A DNA stretch of 64,000 nt. It comes from Flavobacterium soyae (GTDB lineage Bacteria > Bacteroidota > Bacteroidia > Flavobacteriales > Flavobacteriaceae). This document shows positions 18,413 through 27,888 of this stretch, piece after piece (position 1 is the stretch's first letter; each line of letters begins with the position of its first letter). Under the pieces are notes generated by a model that was not told the DNA's origin, ran no database searches, and worked only from the letters and a program-made list of their open reading frames with translations. Location of the stretch: NCBI RefSeq assembly GCF_021245985.1, contig NZ_JAJQXA010000001.1, positions 496,001 through 560,000 of the forward strand, given 5' to 3'. Both the position numbers and the translations under genes were made by a program.

Positions 18413-18823
18413 ATGATAACGAAGAAATATTTGACTGATTTAATTTATCAGGTTAATGGGGCGGCGATTGAAGTTCATAAAAGTATTGGAGCGGGACTTA
18501 TAGAAAGTATTTATCATCAATGCATGATCAAAGAATTATCTATTAGAGGAATTAATTTTAAATCTGAATTAGTAATTCCAGTTGTATATAAAGGCTTGGA
18601 ATTAGAGTCAGATCTAAGATGTGATTTATTTATTGAAGATTGTTTAGTTCTAGAATTAAAAGCAGTTGATCAAATTATACCAATTCATGTAGCAAAACTA
18701 ATGTCTTATATGAAACTTTTGAAGTCACCAATAGGATTAATGATAAATTTCAATGTAACAAATATTTATCACGAAGGTCAAAAAACATATGTCAACGAAT
18801 TATATCGCTGGCTAGAAGAATAA
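18413..18823 (+). CDS. GxxExxY protein
   Basis: A 136-residue protein of the GxxExxY family. The name motif is G28-L-I-E31-S-I-Y34, and the core ELVIPVVYKGLELESDLRCDLFIEDCLVLELKA has the look of a restriction-endonuclease-like (PD-(D/E)xK) fold. The function is unknown. It interrupts the sufE-sufT spacing and is flanked on both sides by hairpins of one repeat family, so it is a likely inserted unit. Confidence 0.85.
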   Translation: MITKKYLTDLIYQVNGAAIEVHKSIGAGLIESIYHQCMIKELSIRGINFKSELVIPVVYKGLELESDLRCDLFIEDCLVLELKAVDQIIPIHVAKLMSYMKLLKSPIGLMINFNVTNIYHEGQKTYVNELYRWLEE

Positions 18824-18842
18824 AAACAAAATTAAATTTAAA

Positions 18843-18928
18843 CCATATAAGTAATATAAGAAATTATAAGTCTGCTGTTATCCATACAGTAAACACAATG
18901 TTTAAATGAACTTATATAACTTATATGG
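18843..18928. repeat. CCATATAAGTAATATAAG inverted repeat, right of the GxxExxY gene
   Basis: Arms at 18843-18860 and 18911-18928 pair with one mismatch over 18 bases. It is the same family as 18287-18349. Confidence 0.8.
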
Positions 18929-18945
18929 TGGAAAAATAAAAAACA

Positions 18946-19269
18946 ATGGAACAAGAAATAGACACAAACGAATTAGGAGAATCAATCGTAAAAATTTTAA
19001 AAGGAATTTACGACCCTGAGATTCCTGTTGATATTTATGAGTTAGGATTAATTTATGACGTAATGGTTAATACAGATTACGAAGTAAAAATCCTGATGAC
19101 GTTAACATCTCCAAACTGCCCGGTTGCAGAAAGTTTACCAAGAGAAGTTGAGGAAAAAGTAAAAACAATCGAACACATTAAAGATGTTGAAGTAGAGATT
19201 ACTTTTGATCCGCCTTGGAGTAAAGATTTAATGAGCGAAGAAGCAAAATTAGAATTAGGAATGCTTTAA
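18946..19269 (+). CDS. SUF system Fe-S assembly protein, DUF59/MIP18 family (SufT-like)
   Basis: A 107-residue MIP18-fold protein that helps maturation of Fe-S proteins. The family motifs DPEIPVDIYELGLIYD (about 25-40) and LTSPNCPVAESLP with a conserved Cys are present, as is the C-terminal FDPPWSKDLMS. The location in a suf cluster is typical. The Bacteroidota homologues are named SUF system Fe-S cluster assembly protein. Confidence 0.92.
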   Translation: MEQEIDTNELGESIVKILKGIYDPEIPVDIYELGLIYDVMVNTDYEVKILMTLTSPNCPVAESLPREVEEKVKTIEHIKDVEVEITFDPPWSKDLMSEEAKLELGML

Positions 19270-19270
19270 T

Positions 19271-19410
19271 TTAGTCGTAAAGTCAAAAGTCGAAAGTCTA
19301 AAAGTGAAAGGCTTTATGACTTTTGACTTTAAGACTTAAAAACAATTAGTCATAAAGTCTAAAAATTTAAGGACTTTATGACTTTCGACATTTGACTTTA
19401 AGACTTAAAG
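19271..19410. repeat. two tandem AAAGTC hairpins before the DUF2480 gene
   Basis: Unit one pairs TCGTAAAGTCAAAAGTCG with its reverse complement ending TTTGACTTTAAGAC, and unit two repeats this with CATAAAGTC and GACTTTATGAC. There is no gene between the arms. It is the same family as at 9167-9240 and around the four-helix-bundle gene. Confidence 0.75.
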
Positions 19411-19411
19411 A

Positions 19412-19921
19412 ATGGAAGAAATTATCAATAAAGTTACCAATAGTGCTTTAGAAGTTTTTGATTTAGAGGATTATTATCCAAAAGGAATGCGTGTGCAGAT
19501 TGACATTTCGCAATGGCTTTTGGAAGGATTTTTATTGAAAGAAAAAGACTTTAGAGAGCACCTTAAAAATCATGATTGGTCACAATATCAAGATCAATAT
19601 GTCGCTGTACATTGCGCTACAGACGCTATAATTCCTGCTTGGGCATTAATTTTAGTTAGTGTTCATTTGGCGCCTTTTGCTAAAAAAGTAGTAAACGGTA
19701 CTATTGAGGATCTGGATTCAAGTTTATACGAAGAAATCTTAAGCAAAATCGATTATTCGGCATACAAAAATAAGCCGGTTATTGTAAAAGGCTGTTCAAA
19801 GAAACCAGTTCCTATGCGTGCTTACATTTTAGCCACAACTTATTTACAGCCTTTTGCTCGTAGTATTATGTATGGCGAAGCTTGTTCTGCTGTGCCTTTA
19901 TACAAAGAATCTAAGAAATAA
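19412..19921 (+). CDS. DUF2480 family protein
   Basis: A 169-residue cytosolic protein of a Bacteroidota-specific family found at the end of suf clusters. Features include WLLEGFLLKEKDFREHLKNHDW and a conserved Cys in VKGCSKKPVPMRAY. The role is unknown; the genomic association with suf genes suggests a link to Fe-S biogenesis. It is the last gene of this series. Confidence 0.85.
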   Translation: MEEIINKVTNSALEVFDLEDYYPKGMRVQIDISQWLLEGFLLKEKDFREHLKNHDWSQYQDQYVAVHCATDAIIPAWALILVSVHLAPFAKKVVNGTIEDLDSSLYEEILSKIDYSAYKNKPVIVKGCSKKPVPMRAYILATTYLQPFARSIMYGEACSAVPLYKESKK

Positions 19922-19967
19922 CCTTCATTTTAAAGTAATATTCCCTTAACCTTCGGTTGTATTTTAG

Positions 19968-19975
19968 TATATTTG
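19968..19975 (+). promoter_or_regulatory. -7 promoter element of the DUF3078 gene
   Basis: TATATTTG matches TAnnTTTG and lies 26 bases before the start codon. Confidence 0.5.
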
Positions 19976-20001
19976 TTAATATACACTTAAACTAAACAAC
20001 T

Positions 20002-20952
20002 ATGAGAAAGCTGACGTTATTACTATTTATCTTAGCGAACTTTACTTTTGTTCAGGCCCAAAATTCAGAAAAAGAACTAATTCAGAATACCGAAAAAGCG
20101 GTTAAAAAAATAAACGATACGATTGAAGACGAAGGATGGAAAGCAAAAGGAACTGTATCCCTTTTATTAAACCAATCCAGCTTCAATAACTGGATCGCAG
20201 GTGGTGAGGATAGTTTCTCTGGAACTTTAGGTATTAACTACGACTTCAACTATAAAAAAGACGATTTAACCTGGGATAACAAAATCCTTGCTTCTTACGG
20301 GCTTTTACAAACTAAAAACACGGATTTCGGAAAAAAGACTGATGACCGTTTAGAGTTTAATTCAATCGTTGGGAAAAGAGCTTTTGGTGAATGGTATTAC
20401 TCTTATTTTCTAAACTTTAGAACGCAATTTACAACAGGTTATATTTATGGTCAGGATGCCAACGGAAAAGAAATCCGAACAGAAAATACCAAATTCATGT
20501 CTCCAGGTTACCTAACAACAGGTCCCGGTATTTATTGGTCTAAAGATGAACATCTCAAAATAAACTTTGCACCATTAACTTCAAAATTCACTTTTGTAGA
20601 TGGCGCTTATACTTCCGGCATCGATCAAAACACAGGATTACCTTATGTTGATGGAGCTTATTTTGGTGTTGATGCTAATAAAACGATGCGTTACGAACTT
20701 GGTTTTTATGCTTCTGTTTATTACAAATTGGCCATTATGACTAACGTTACCGCAGAAAACACATTGAATCTTTATTCTAATTATCTGGAAGATCCTCAAA
20801 ATGTAGATATCAATTATTCTTTGAATATTATAATGAAAGTAAACAAGTACTTGTCGGCAAATTTAGCCTTCCAGGCTATTTATGATGATAATGCTTTTCA
20901 AGGTCTTCAAACCAGAGAAGTATTTGGTTTAGGGGTTAATTTTGGATTTTAA
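20002..20952 (+). CDS. DUF3078 domain-containing outer membrane protein
   Basis: 316 residues. A Sec signal peptide ends in FVQAQ (about residue 19). The rest is rich in alternating aromatic beta strands such as GTLGINYDFNYKKDDLTWDNKILASYG and ends in phenylalanine (GLGVNFGF), as outer membrane barrels do. DUF3078 proteins are common in Bacteroidota with unknown function. It stands alone with its own promoter. Confidence 0.85.
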   Translation: MRKLTLLLFILANFTFVQAQNSEKELIQNTEKAVKKINDTIEDEGWKAKGTVSLLLNQSSFNNWIAGGEDSFSGTLGINYDFNYKKDDLTWDNKILASYGLLQTKNTDFGKKTDDRLEFNSIVGKRAFGEWYYSYFLNFRTQFTTGYIYGQDANGKEIRTENTKFMSPGYLTTGPGIYWSKDEHLKINFAPLTSKFTFVDGAYTSGIDQNTGLPYVDGAYFGVDANKTMRYELGFYASVYYKLAIMTNVTAENTLNLYSNYLEDPQNVDINYSLNIIMKVNKYLSANLAFQAIYDDNAFQGLQTREVFGLGVNFGF

Positions 20953-21050
20953 TAATTAGCAACACAGCTAAAGGCCTATTCTCTAAAGGTGTCGAATTTG
21001 ACATCTTAAATAAACATCAATTTTCATTAAATATCTTAAAATCTAGCACA

Positions 21051-21090
21051 AAAAAACGGCTTTAGAAATAAATCAAAAACCGTTTTTATT
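21051..21090. terminator. bidirectional terminator between the DUF3078 gene and hflX
   Basis: AAAAAACGG pairs with CCGTTTTT around a loop containing a short internal AT-rich stretch; A and T tracts flank it on both sides. Confidence 0.65.
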
Positions 21091-21091
21091 T

Positions 21092-22321
21092 TTATTCTTC
21101 TTCCTTTTCAACCGCATCCTTATAGTCCGGATATAAAAATTTATTATACGGAAATCTTGTTATATGAATCTGGCGAACGGCTTCGTAAACCATTTCTCTA
21201 AATTCTTCAAAATTTTCTTTTCGTGTCGCCGAAATAAACAATGCATTATTCTGTCCTACATTACTCATCCAGGTTTGTTTCCATTCCTCAAGTGTCCAAT
21301 GTTTTCTGGTTCTTTCGGTAATTAAATCATCCTCGTCAATTGTGAGATGTTTGTAAGCGTCGATTTTGTTAAAAACCATAATAGTTGGTTTATCGTTGCT
21401 CTTAATTTCCTGCAAAGTCTGATTAACAGATTCAATATGATCTTCAAAATCAGGATGCGAAATATCTACAACGTGCAAAAGTAAATCGGCTTCGCGAACC
21501 TCATCAAGTGTACTCTTAAAGGAATCTACCAATTGTGTTGGCAGTTTTCGAATAAATCCAACCGTATCTGAAAGTAAAAACGGCAGGTTTTTAATAACCA
21601 CTTTTCGAACCGTTGTATCTAATGTTGCAAATAATTTATTCTCAACAAAAACATCACTTTTACCAATAGCGTTCATCAAAGTCGATTTTCCAACGTTTGT
21701 GTAACCAACAAGTGCCACACGAACCATCGCGCCGCGATTGCTGCGCTGAATACTCATTTGTTTATCGATCGTTTTGATTTTCTCTTTCAATAACGAAATT
21801 CTATCACGTACAATACGTCTGTCTGTTTCGATCTCTGTTTCACCGGGACCACGCATACCAATACCTCCTTTTTGACGCTCAAGGTGTGTCCATAAACCAG
21901 AAAGTCTTGGCAATAAATATTGACACTGTGCTAATTCTACCTGCGTTCTCGCATAGGAAGTTTCTGCTCTCTGCGCAAAAATATCCAGAATCAAATTGGT
22001 TCTGTCAAGGATTTTACAATCTATAATTCTTGAAATATTTTTTTGCTGTGATGGTGATAGTTCATCATCAAAAATTAAAGTAGATATTCCGTTTTCTTTT
22101 ACAAAAAGATTGATTTCATCTATTTTACCCGTTCCCACAAAAGTCTTCGGATTCGGGCGTTCCATTTTTTGAGAAAAGCGTTTAATTACTTCACCTCCTG
22201 CGGTAAAAGTTAAAAACTCTAATTCATCTAAATATTCATTAAGTTTTTCCTCACTTTGATTTTGAGTTACAATACCAACAATGGCTGTTTTCTCAAAATT
22301 TATAACTTCTTTCTCTAACAT
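21092..22321 (-). CDS. hflX: GTPase HflX
   Basis: A ribosome-associated GTPase that splits or rescues stalled 70S ribosomes. The N-terminal HflX domain (about 10-190) includes the glycine-rich linker KGGIGMRGPGETEIETDRR. The G domain has the P-loop GYTNVGKST (206-214), then DTVGFI and NKID motifs. The 409-residue length is typical. It is a single gene. Confidence 0.95.
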   Translation of the reverse strand: MLEKEVINFEKTAIVGIVTQNQSEEKLNEYLDELEFLTFTAGGEVIKRFSQKMERPNPKTFVGTGKIDEINLFVKENGISTLIFDDELSPSQQKNISRIIDCKILDRTNLILDIFAQRAETSYARTQVELAQCQYLLPRLSGLWTHLERQKGGIGMRGPGETEIETDRRIVRDRISLLKEKIKTIDKQMSIQRSNRGAMVRVALVGYTNVGKSTLMNAIGKSDVFVENKLFATLDTTVRKVVIKNLPFLLSDTVGFIRKLPTQLVDSFKSTLDEVREADLLLHVVDISHPDFEDHIESVNQTLQEIKSNDKPTIMVFNKIDAYKHLTIDEDDLITERTRKHWTLEEWKQTWMSNVGQNNALFISATRKENFEEFREMVYEAVRQIHITRFPYNKFLYPDYKDAVEKEEE

Positions 22322-22488
22322 ATCTTAAAATAAGCTGCAAATTTAATCATTTGTATACTACTACAGTTATAGAATTATGTTTTTAAATATTATTTAAAAT
22401 AACAAACCATCTAAAAATCATGTTTTACAAAAGTATTTCTTTAATAAAACTCGATTTTTAAATGGCTTAAAAATGATTCGAAAACTGT

Positions 22489-23346
22489 TTATTCGTAGAT
22501 AAAAGTTTTCTCCGTTTTTACAATTCCGTTCTCTTCAATTTGAGAGCAGGAAATTGGAAAGTTTAATTTGTTGTATTTATATTTTCTGCTTACTGCAACC
22601 AAAGCTGTAGACGAAGGACTAAAATTCATTTCGTTGTTATACGAAATCGACTCAAAGCTAAATTCGTCTTCATGATACGAAATCATCGGTACAATTACTT
22701 TATAATTATCTCCAAAAAGGCTCTGAACAATTAACTGATCTACAGATTTTTTATCATCGTAAGTATAGGTTTTAGAGATTTTATCTCCCACTAATCCTTT
22801 ATGTTTAGACACATTATCGTTTACATAAACATATTCTATTTTCCCTATAATCGCCTTGTTTCTATCGCGTGAAGTACGTCTTACAATAATTCCGTTTTCA
22901 ACGATATATTCAATATCTTCAACTAAATTTTGATGATTTGTACTTTTTTTAGTTGTTACTTTTACTCTTGCGCCTTCATAAACAAACGATACAACTTTAG
23001 TAATATAATCAGGTCCTTCCTGATATTTTTTTACAAATTTTGTAATGTTGTTATCAGCATCATAAGTATAATTGATAACTTCTTTCCAGTCGCTTCCAAC
23101 TTTATCTTTTACAGTCATATCCAGCAAACCGCTTTTATTGTAAAAAAAGTGCTGAATAACATCTGAAGTTGTTATAGTTTGAAGTTTACCATCCTTAAAA
23201 ACCATTGTTTTATTTACAATTTCGCCGTCTTTAGAATTTTGGTAATTTGTTTTTACAATATTGATCTGCTTTAATCTAACATTGTCCTGACTGTGCATCA
23301 AGAATGGAAACACCATCATCAAGATGGCAATAAAGTAGGTTTTCAT
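22489..23346 (-). CDS. secreted hypothetical protein
   Basis: 285 residues from the ATG at 23346; the longer frame adds 16 residues with no signal character and is rejected. A Sec signal peptide (MKTYFIAILMMVFPFLMHSQ) is followed by a beta-rich protein built of repeats that look like YD/RHS-type strands, e.g. YNKSGLLDMTVKD and YTYDADNNITKFVKKY. I recognise no defined family. It is probably periplasmic or surface-exposed. Confidence 0.7.
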   Translation of the reverse strand: MKTYFIAILMMVFPFLMHSQDNVRLKQINIVKTNYQNSKDGEIVNKTMVFKDGKLQTITTSDVIQHFFYNKSGLLDMTVKDKVGSDWKEVINYTYDADNNITKFVKKYQEGPDYITKVVSFVYEGARVKVTTKKSTNHQNLVEDIEYIVENGIIVRRTSRDRNKAIIGKIEYVYVNDNVSKHKGLVGDKISKTYTYDDKKSVDQLIVQSLFGDNYKVIVPMISYHEDEFSFESISYNNEMNFSPSSTALVAVSRKYKYNKLNFPISCSQIEENGIVKTEKTFIYE

Positions 23347-23474
23347 TTTGTTTTTGTATTGATTTGGGATGACCAAAATACAAAATTCTGTCAAAAATTG
23401 ATAATTTAAAATTTAAAAAAATAGAAACTCAATTTTAGAAAATTAAAAATCAACAACTTACACAAATACAATTC

Positions 23475-24824
23475 TTACTTCTCACCAAAAATCTTCACAT
23501 CATCAACCATAAATGCACCATTTAGTGTTTTATCTTTTCCTGAACCCACATATCTAAAGGCAATATTTATAGTTCCTGTATAGGCAGATAAATCTATTCC
23601 TCCAGAACTCATAAACTCTCTGGAAGGATTTGAAAGCGTAGGAACTTTTGCTTCTAATTTCGTCCATTCTGCCTTTGCAATACTCGATCCGTCAAAATTT
23701 GTTGAAATATAAACTTCTAAGGTATTTAATGGTGAATCGACTTTTAAATCGTGCTGTGCGCTTCTAAAAGAAAGAACTGCATTTTTATAACCCGTTAAAT
23801 TTATTTTAGGAGAAACCAGCCAGGCAATATTTTCTGCAGCTGTTGTGCTTGTAGTATTAAATTCGGCATAACCATTTCCGGCATAAACCATGCTTTTCCA
23901 TAATTTTGCCGCTTTTACTACAATATTACTCCAACCCGGAAGTGCAAAATTGACATTGTTTTTAACGGATTGAAAGTCTTCTGCAAAAAATGGAATACTT
24001 CTTTTCCCGTTCATAACCACATCTTCTTCTGAACGAACCATTAATTGATAGTCTGTACCAAACTTGGTTAAAATTCCTTTAACTTTCCCACTTCCTTCTG
24101 GTACAAAATGATCTGCAAATTTTGCATAGCTGCTTGTTCTAAAAATAATTTGGTTTCCGGTTTTATCTCGCAAATTCCAGTTTGTTGATCCTCCAATATT
24201 ATTCGATTCTTCAAAATAATGACGCCCCAATGCAGCTTCTGTAAATTCAACATCATTAAGTTCTATTAATGTATTTAATTTAGTATCTAAAAGCGCCTGC
24301 TCTATGGAAAGCGACTCAACCAGCTGGTTTTCATCAATGATAGTGCATGAAGCCTTTAAAACATTTTTGTATTCATTTTGAGAAATTCTCCCTACCGTTG
24401 GATCTCCGGCGTTACTGACATATAAACTGCCAATTCTTAATCCGCCATAATATAGGTCTGTAAATTGATTTTTAAGTTTTACATATACTTTATTACCTAT
24501 TCGATAATCAATGTAGGTGTTTGAAGCATCAACAGGAACACTAAAGCCAATTGCAGAAATTCTTTCAGAGGCTTTTGTCTGCAGTGAAATTGTTTTGAAA
24601 AAATTTCCTCCTTCGTCGCTCGAAACTACATAAGCTTCTATAATATCATCATACAAATATTGTTTAGCTGTATTACTTGAAAGTTCATAAACTTTTTCTA
24701 CCGTTTTATTTACTTTAAAATCAGGCTGAGTACATTCTAATTTTGGATTTGCTATTTCTGTACTGCAGCTGTAGATAAATAATAATGATGAAGCTAAAAA
24801 TGAATTTAAAATTATATTTTTCAT
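23475..24824 (-). CDS. DUF5689 domain-containing lipoprotein with choice-of-anchor J domain
   Basis: 449 residues. The lipobox SCS with lipid Cys20 makes it an outer-membrane-anchored lipoprotein. Residues about 45-260 match DUF5689 (YVVSSDEGGNFFKTISLQ, RIGNKVYVKLKNQ); about 270-449 form a jelly-roll-like domain of the choice-of-anchor J type (FFAEDFQSV, FRYVGSGKDKTLNGAFMVDDVKIFG). It is 16 bases downstream of the TonB-dependent receptor gene, so the pair likely works together, with this protein binding the ligand or covering the receptor. Confidence 0.8.
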   Translation of the reverse strand: MKNIILNSFLASSLLFIYSCSTEIANPKLECTQPDFKVNKTVEKVYELSSNTAKQYLYDDIIEAYVVSSDEGGNFFKTISLQTKASERISAIGFSVPVDASNTYIDYRIGNKVYVKLKNQFTDLYYGGLRIGSLYVSNAGDPTVGRISQNEYKNVLKASCTIIDENQLVESLSIEQALLDTKLNTLIELNDVEFTEAALGRHYFEESNNIGGSTNWNLRDKTGNQIIFRTSSYAKFADHFVPEGSGKVKGILTKFGTDYQLMVRSEEDVVMNGKRSIPFFAEDFQSVKNNVNFALPGWSNIVVKAAKLWKSMVYAGNGYAEFNTTSTTAAENIAWLVSPKINLTGYKNAVLSFRSAQHDLKVDSPLNTLEVYISTNFDGSSIAKAEWTKLEAKVPTLSNPSREFMSSGGIDLSAYTGTINIAFRYVGSGKDKTLNGAFMVDDVKIFGEK

Positions 24825-24840
24825 GATAAATAATTTCAGT

Positions 24841-27657
24841 TTATAAACCGATTGTGAGATTTAAAAAATAAGTTCTTCCGTAACCGTAGTAATATTTTGG
24901 GCCAAATGATGGTGTTCCGCTCGAAACATCCTGATTCAAAGCTCTAAAATTTGCATTTCGTGCCTGCTCAAAACCACCCGTTTTATATACTAAACCTAAT
25001 GCGTTATTAACACTTGCAAAAAGTCCGATATACTTTTTATGAACACGCCAGGATTTTCCACCGTTGATATTCAATAAGGTTACAGGATCAAATTTTTCTT
25101 GCTGTAATAATTCATTTCCTCTTTCAGATGTTGCTTCAGGGAAAGGAAATCCATTTGCCGGATTTATATAAAATTGTGATGTTCTTGAAATGGGCGAAAC
25201 ATCAATGTAGTTATCTGTTAGATAATTAATATTAGCTCCAATCCACCAATATTTAGGGTCACGATATTCTAAACCTAATGAAAGTGCATTTTGAGGAGTT
25301 CCTGCTTGTTTATAATTTTTAAGATAGGCTTTACCAAAATCAAAAGTAGTCTGTGCTCCGTCTTTTGCTGCGTTTGCATTGTTTGTAATCAAAACATTTG
25401 GGTTACTGCTGTAAATATAATTTCCGTATGCAGCTGATAAAGTTGTTTTAAAAGTTGAGGAAATCTGATATTCAAAACTCAGTTCTGCTCCTGTGTTTTT
25501 CTTATCTAAGTTTGTTAAAGTCTGACTTACAAAAGCATCTGTTGCGTCGTAACCGGCTCCGTTATCAAAAATTCCTTCGGCATAGAAAAAGGAAGTTTTC
25601 GATGTGTTTTTTATTAGAGTATAAAAAGCCGTTAAACGTAATTTTAGTTTTGGTGAACGATAAACATAATTAGCTTCGGCACTTGTAATATTTTCGCTTT
25701 CAATTCCATCAACTATATTATTATTTAAGCGCGAATTTGAAAATGTATTTCGAAGCGATGGCGCTCTGGTTAAGTGCGCACCATTAAAAAACAACCATTG
25801 TTTTCCTGAAATTTTATAGGTAAAGCCTCCTTTAAAACCAAAGTTTTCAAAATTTATTTTCTCGCTTTTTCCTAAAGAAGTTGTAGGGTAAATTCCGTTT
25901 TGGTACAATCCTTCTCTTTGATAATTAGACACTGAATAGGATTGTGCTAAATAAAATTCAGTTTTATTATACGAGAATTTAAACTGTGTAAAAGCATTGA
26001 TTGTATTGGCAAAAAAATTATAGTTGTAGCCATAAATGTCTCCTTTTATCACTTGTCTGTTTGGGTTTTGCAAGTCAGACTGTGAAAGGTCGCCTTTGTA
26101 AAACGGGTCAATATCTTCGAAATATTTCCCGCCCAGAAGATCTAATAAATATTGAAAATTATGTGATTTTAAATTCTGATATGTAACCCCTCCATCAAAA
26201 GAAATGTTTGGAGTTAACTGCGTATTTAAGTTTGAATTAACGGCGAAAGTTTTGTCATCTGTTCTATCTTCATATAAAACATAATGGCTTTTGGTAGGCT
26301 CATAACCATTTTGACCCGGTTTTTGATTGGCGAGATACATGGCATTCCAGTCAATTTGTGAATTTGCCAAAAATGTGAGTTTACTTTTTTCAGCATTTTC
26401 ATAATCCAGCGTAAATTCTCCCGAAAATTCACCTTTATCTTTTGCATAAAGCGAACTAAAATAACTAGGCATTTTTCTATAATAAACCGGATCAGGACTA
26501 TCGGCGTTTTGATAATCAATATTACTGTTTCCAACTTTACCAAATTGATACATAACACTCGAATTCAGGTTTGTTTTTTCATCTATTTTAAAATAATGAT
26601 TCAGCATGAACAGCGGTTCTTCGACTGTTTTTATTCTTGCATTTCGCTTTTCGTCATTCTGAAATCCCCAATACGAATTGTATTTTTCACCCATTAAACT
26701 AGTTACTTCATTAGTATTTGGAGAATTTTTTCCGCGGGAATTTGGCGTGTAAAATCCTGTAAAATTGAGTGAATTTTTCTTGTTTAGTTTCTTCTCAACA
26801 CTAATAAAAAAAGAGTCCGCATCGAAATTTGTTCCTTCAAAATAACCTTCGGCTGCCCATCTTTTTCCTGCAGATACTACATAAGCCCAGCCGTTAATAT
26901 CCATTCCTGAAGCATAGGTTACTATTGCCCGCAAACTGTATGTTGTATTACTTCCAGAAAAGGTAAGCTGTGTGCCTTTTCGATATAAAGAAGCACGAGT
27001 AAAAATTTGCTGTGTTCCTAAAACACCGCCAAAAGTATAATTTGAAGCTGCAGTTCCAACCGAAAATTCCTGATTACGAAGCACATTATTTAGTCCGCCC
27101 CAGTTGTTCCATTGCGGCCTGCCGTCGTAAATTTTATTCATGGTCATTCCGTTAAGCATCATGGTTCCATTTTCACTGTCTAAACCACGAACTCGAAATC
27201 TGGCCTGTCCCCAATTAAATGCCGAAGCCTGCATAAAAGCATCTTTTGAAGATTGTAAAAGCCCCGAAGTCATTTCAGATGAACTATTGTCATCAGACAA
27301 ATCACTTTCTAATAATGTGATCAATGCAGCGGGAACTTCATCAGAATAAATATCTTCTAATTGCAATACACCGAGATATATTATCTGACCAAAATTAGAA
27401 TGAATTTTGAGTAGTAAATCTTTACAGTCCTGACTATGAATCAAAAGCAGTTGTTCTCCTTCTATAGGAGAACTTAATTCAAATTTACCTCTTTTAGAAG
27501 TAAGTTTTGTTATAGAAGAATTTTGAATACTTACTACAACATTCTCAAGAGGATTTTGCGTTTTAGCATCAACAACAATTCCTCTAAAAACTGTTTCCTG
27601 TGCAAAGACAAAACTAAAAGACCATAAAATAAAAAAGAGCGCGTATTTTTTTATCAT
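24841..27657 (-). CDS. TonB-dependent receptor with carboxypeptidase-like regulatory domain
   Basis: 938 residues. A signal peptide (ending VFAQ) is followed by a carboxypeptidase-D-like regulatory domain (about 20-95: VFRGIVVDAKTQNPLENVVVSIQ), the plug (about 130-250, with RFRVRGLDSENGTMMLNGMTMN) and a 22-strand-type barrel to the C-terminal aromatic end (YFLNLTIGL). It takes up a ligand through the outer membrane using TonB energy. No SusD-like gene is present; its partner is the DUF5689 lipoprotein. The substrate is unknown. Confidence 0.9.
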   Translation of the reverse strand: MIKKYALFFILWSFSFVFAQETVFRGIVVDAKTQNPLENVVVSIQNSSITKLTSKRGKFELSSPIEGEQLLLIHSQDCKDLLLKIHSNFGQIIYLGVLQLEDIYSDEVPAALITLLESDLSDDNSSSEMTSGLLQSSKDAFMQASAFNWGQARFRVRGLDSENGTMMLNGMTMNKIYDGRPQWNNWGGLNNVLRNQEFSVGTAASNYTFGGVLGTQQIFTRASLYRKGTQLTFSGSNTTYSLRAIVTYASGMDINGWAYVVSAGKRWAAEGYFEGTNFDADSFFISVEKKLNKKNSLNFTGFYTPNSRGKNSPNTNEVTSLMGEKYNSYWGFQNDEKRNARIKTVEEPLFMLNHYFKIDEKTNLNSSVMYQFGKVGNSNIDYQNADSPDPVYYRKMPSYFSSLYAKDKGEFSGEFTLDYENAEKSKLTFLANSQIDWNAMYLANQKPGQNGYEPTKSHYVLYEDRTDDKTFAVNSNLNTQLTPNISFDGGVTYQNLKSHNFQYLLDLLGGKYFEDIDPFYKGDLSQSDLQNPNRQVIKGDIYGYNYNFFANTINAFTQFKFSYNKTEFYLAQSYSVSNYQREGLYQNGIYPTTSLGKSEKINFENFGFKGGFTYKISGKQWLFFNGAHLTRAPSLRNTFSNSRLNNNIVDGIESENITSAEANYVYRSPKLKLRLTAFYTLIKNTSKTSFFYAEGIFDNGAGYDATDAFVSQTLTNLDKKNTGAELSFEYQISSTFKTTLSAAYGNYIYSSNPNVLITNNANAAKDGAQTTFDFGKAYLKNYKQAGTPQNALSLGLEYRDPKYWWIGANINYLTDNYIDVSPISRTSQFYINPANGFPFPEATSERGNELLQQEKFDPVTLLNINGGKSWRVHKKYIGLFASVNNALGLVYKTGGFEQARNANFRALNQDVSSGTPSFGPKYYYGYGRTYFLNLTIGL

Positions 27658-27888
27658 TAAAATTCCAATTTACTTTGAAAATTGTTTTTGGATATTAATC
27701 CTATTCAAAAGATAAATTGGTTTTTGGAAAGAGTATTGTTCGTAAGACAAACAACCCGATATTCAAATGTAGAAAAAAATAAAGTTAAAATATAAATAAA
27801 TTCTTACAAAATATTAATTTATTATTCAGTACGGTTAAAAAACGCACCGCATGCCTGCTTAATCCGTTCAACCTGTGGGTAATAAAAA

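Noticed and set aside
9167..19410. AAAGTC repeats as a possible CRISPR array
   Set aside because: Units are short, variable, arranged as inverted arms and lack equal-length unique spacers; no cas genes are present.
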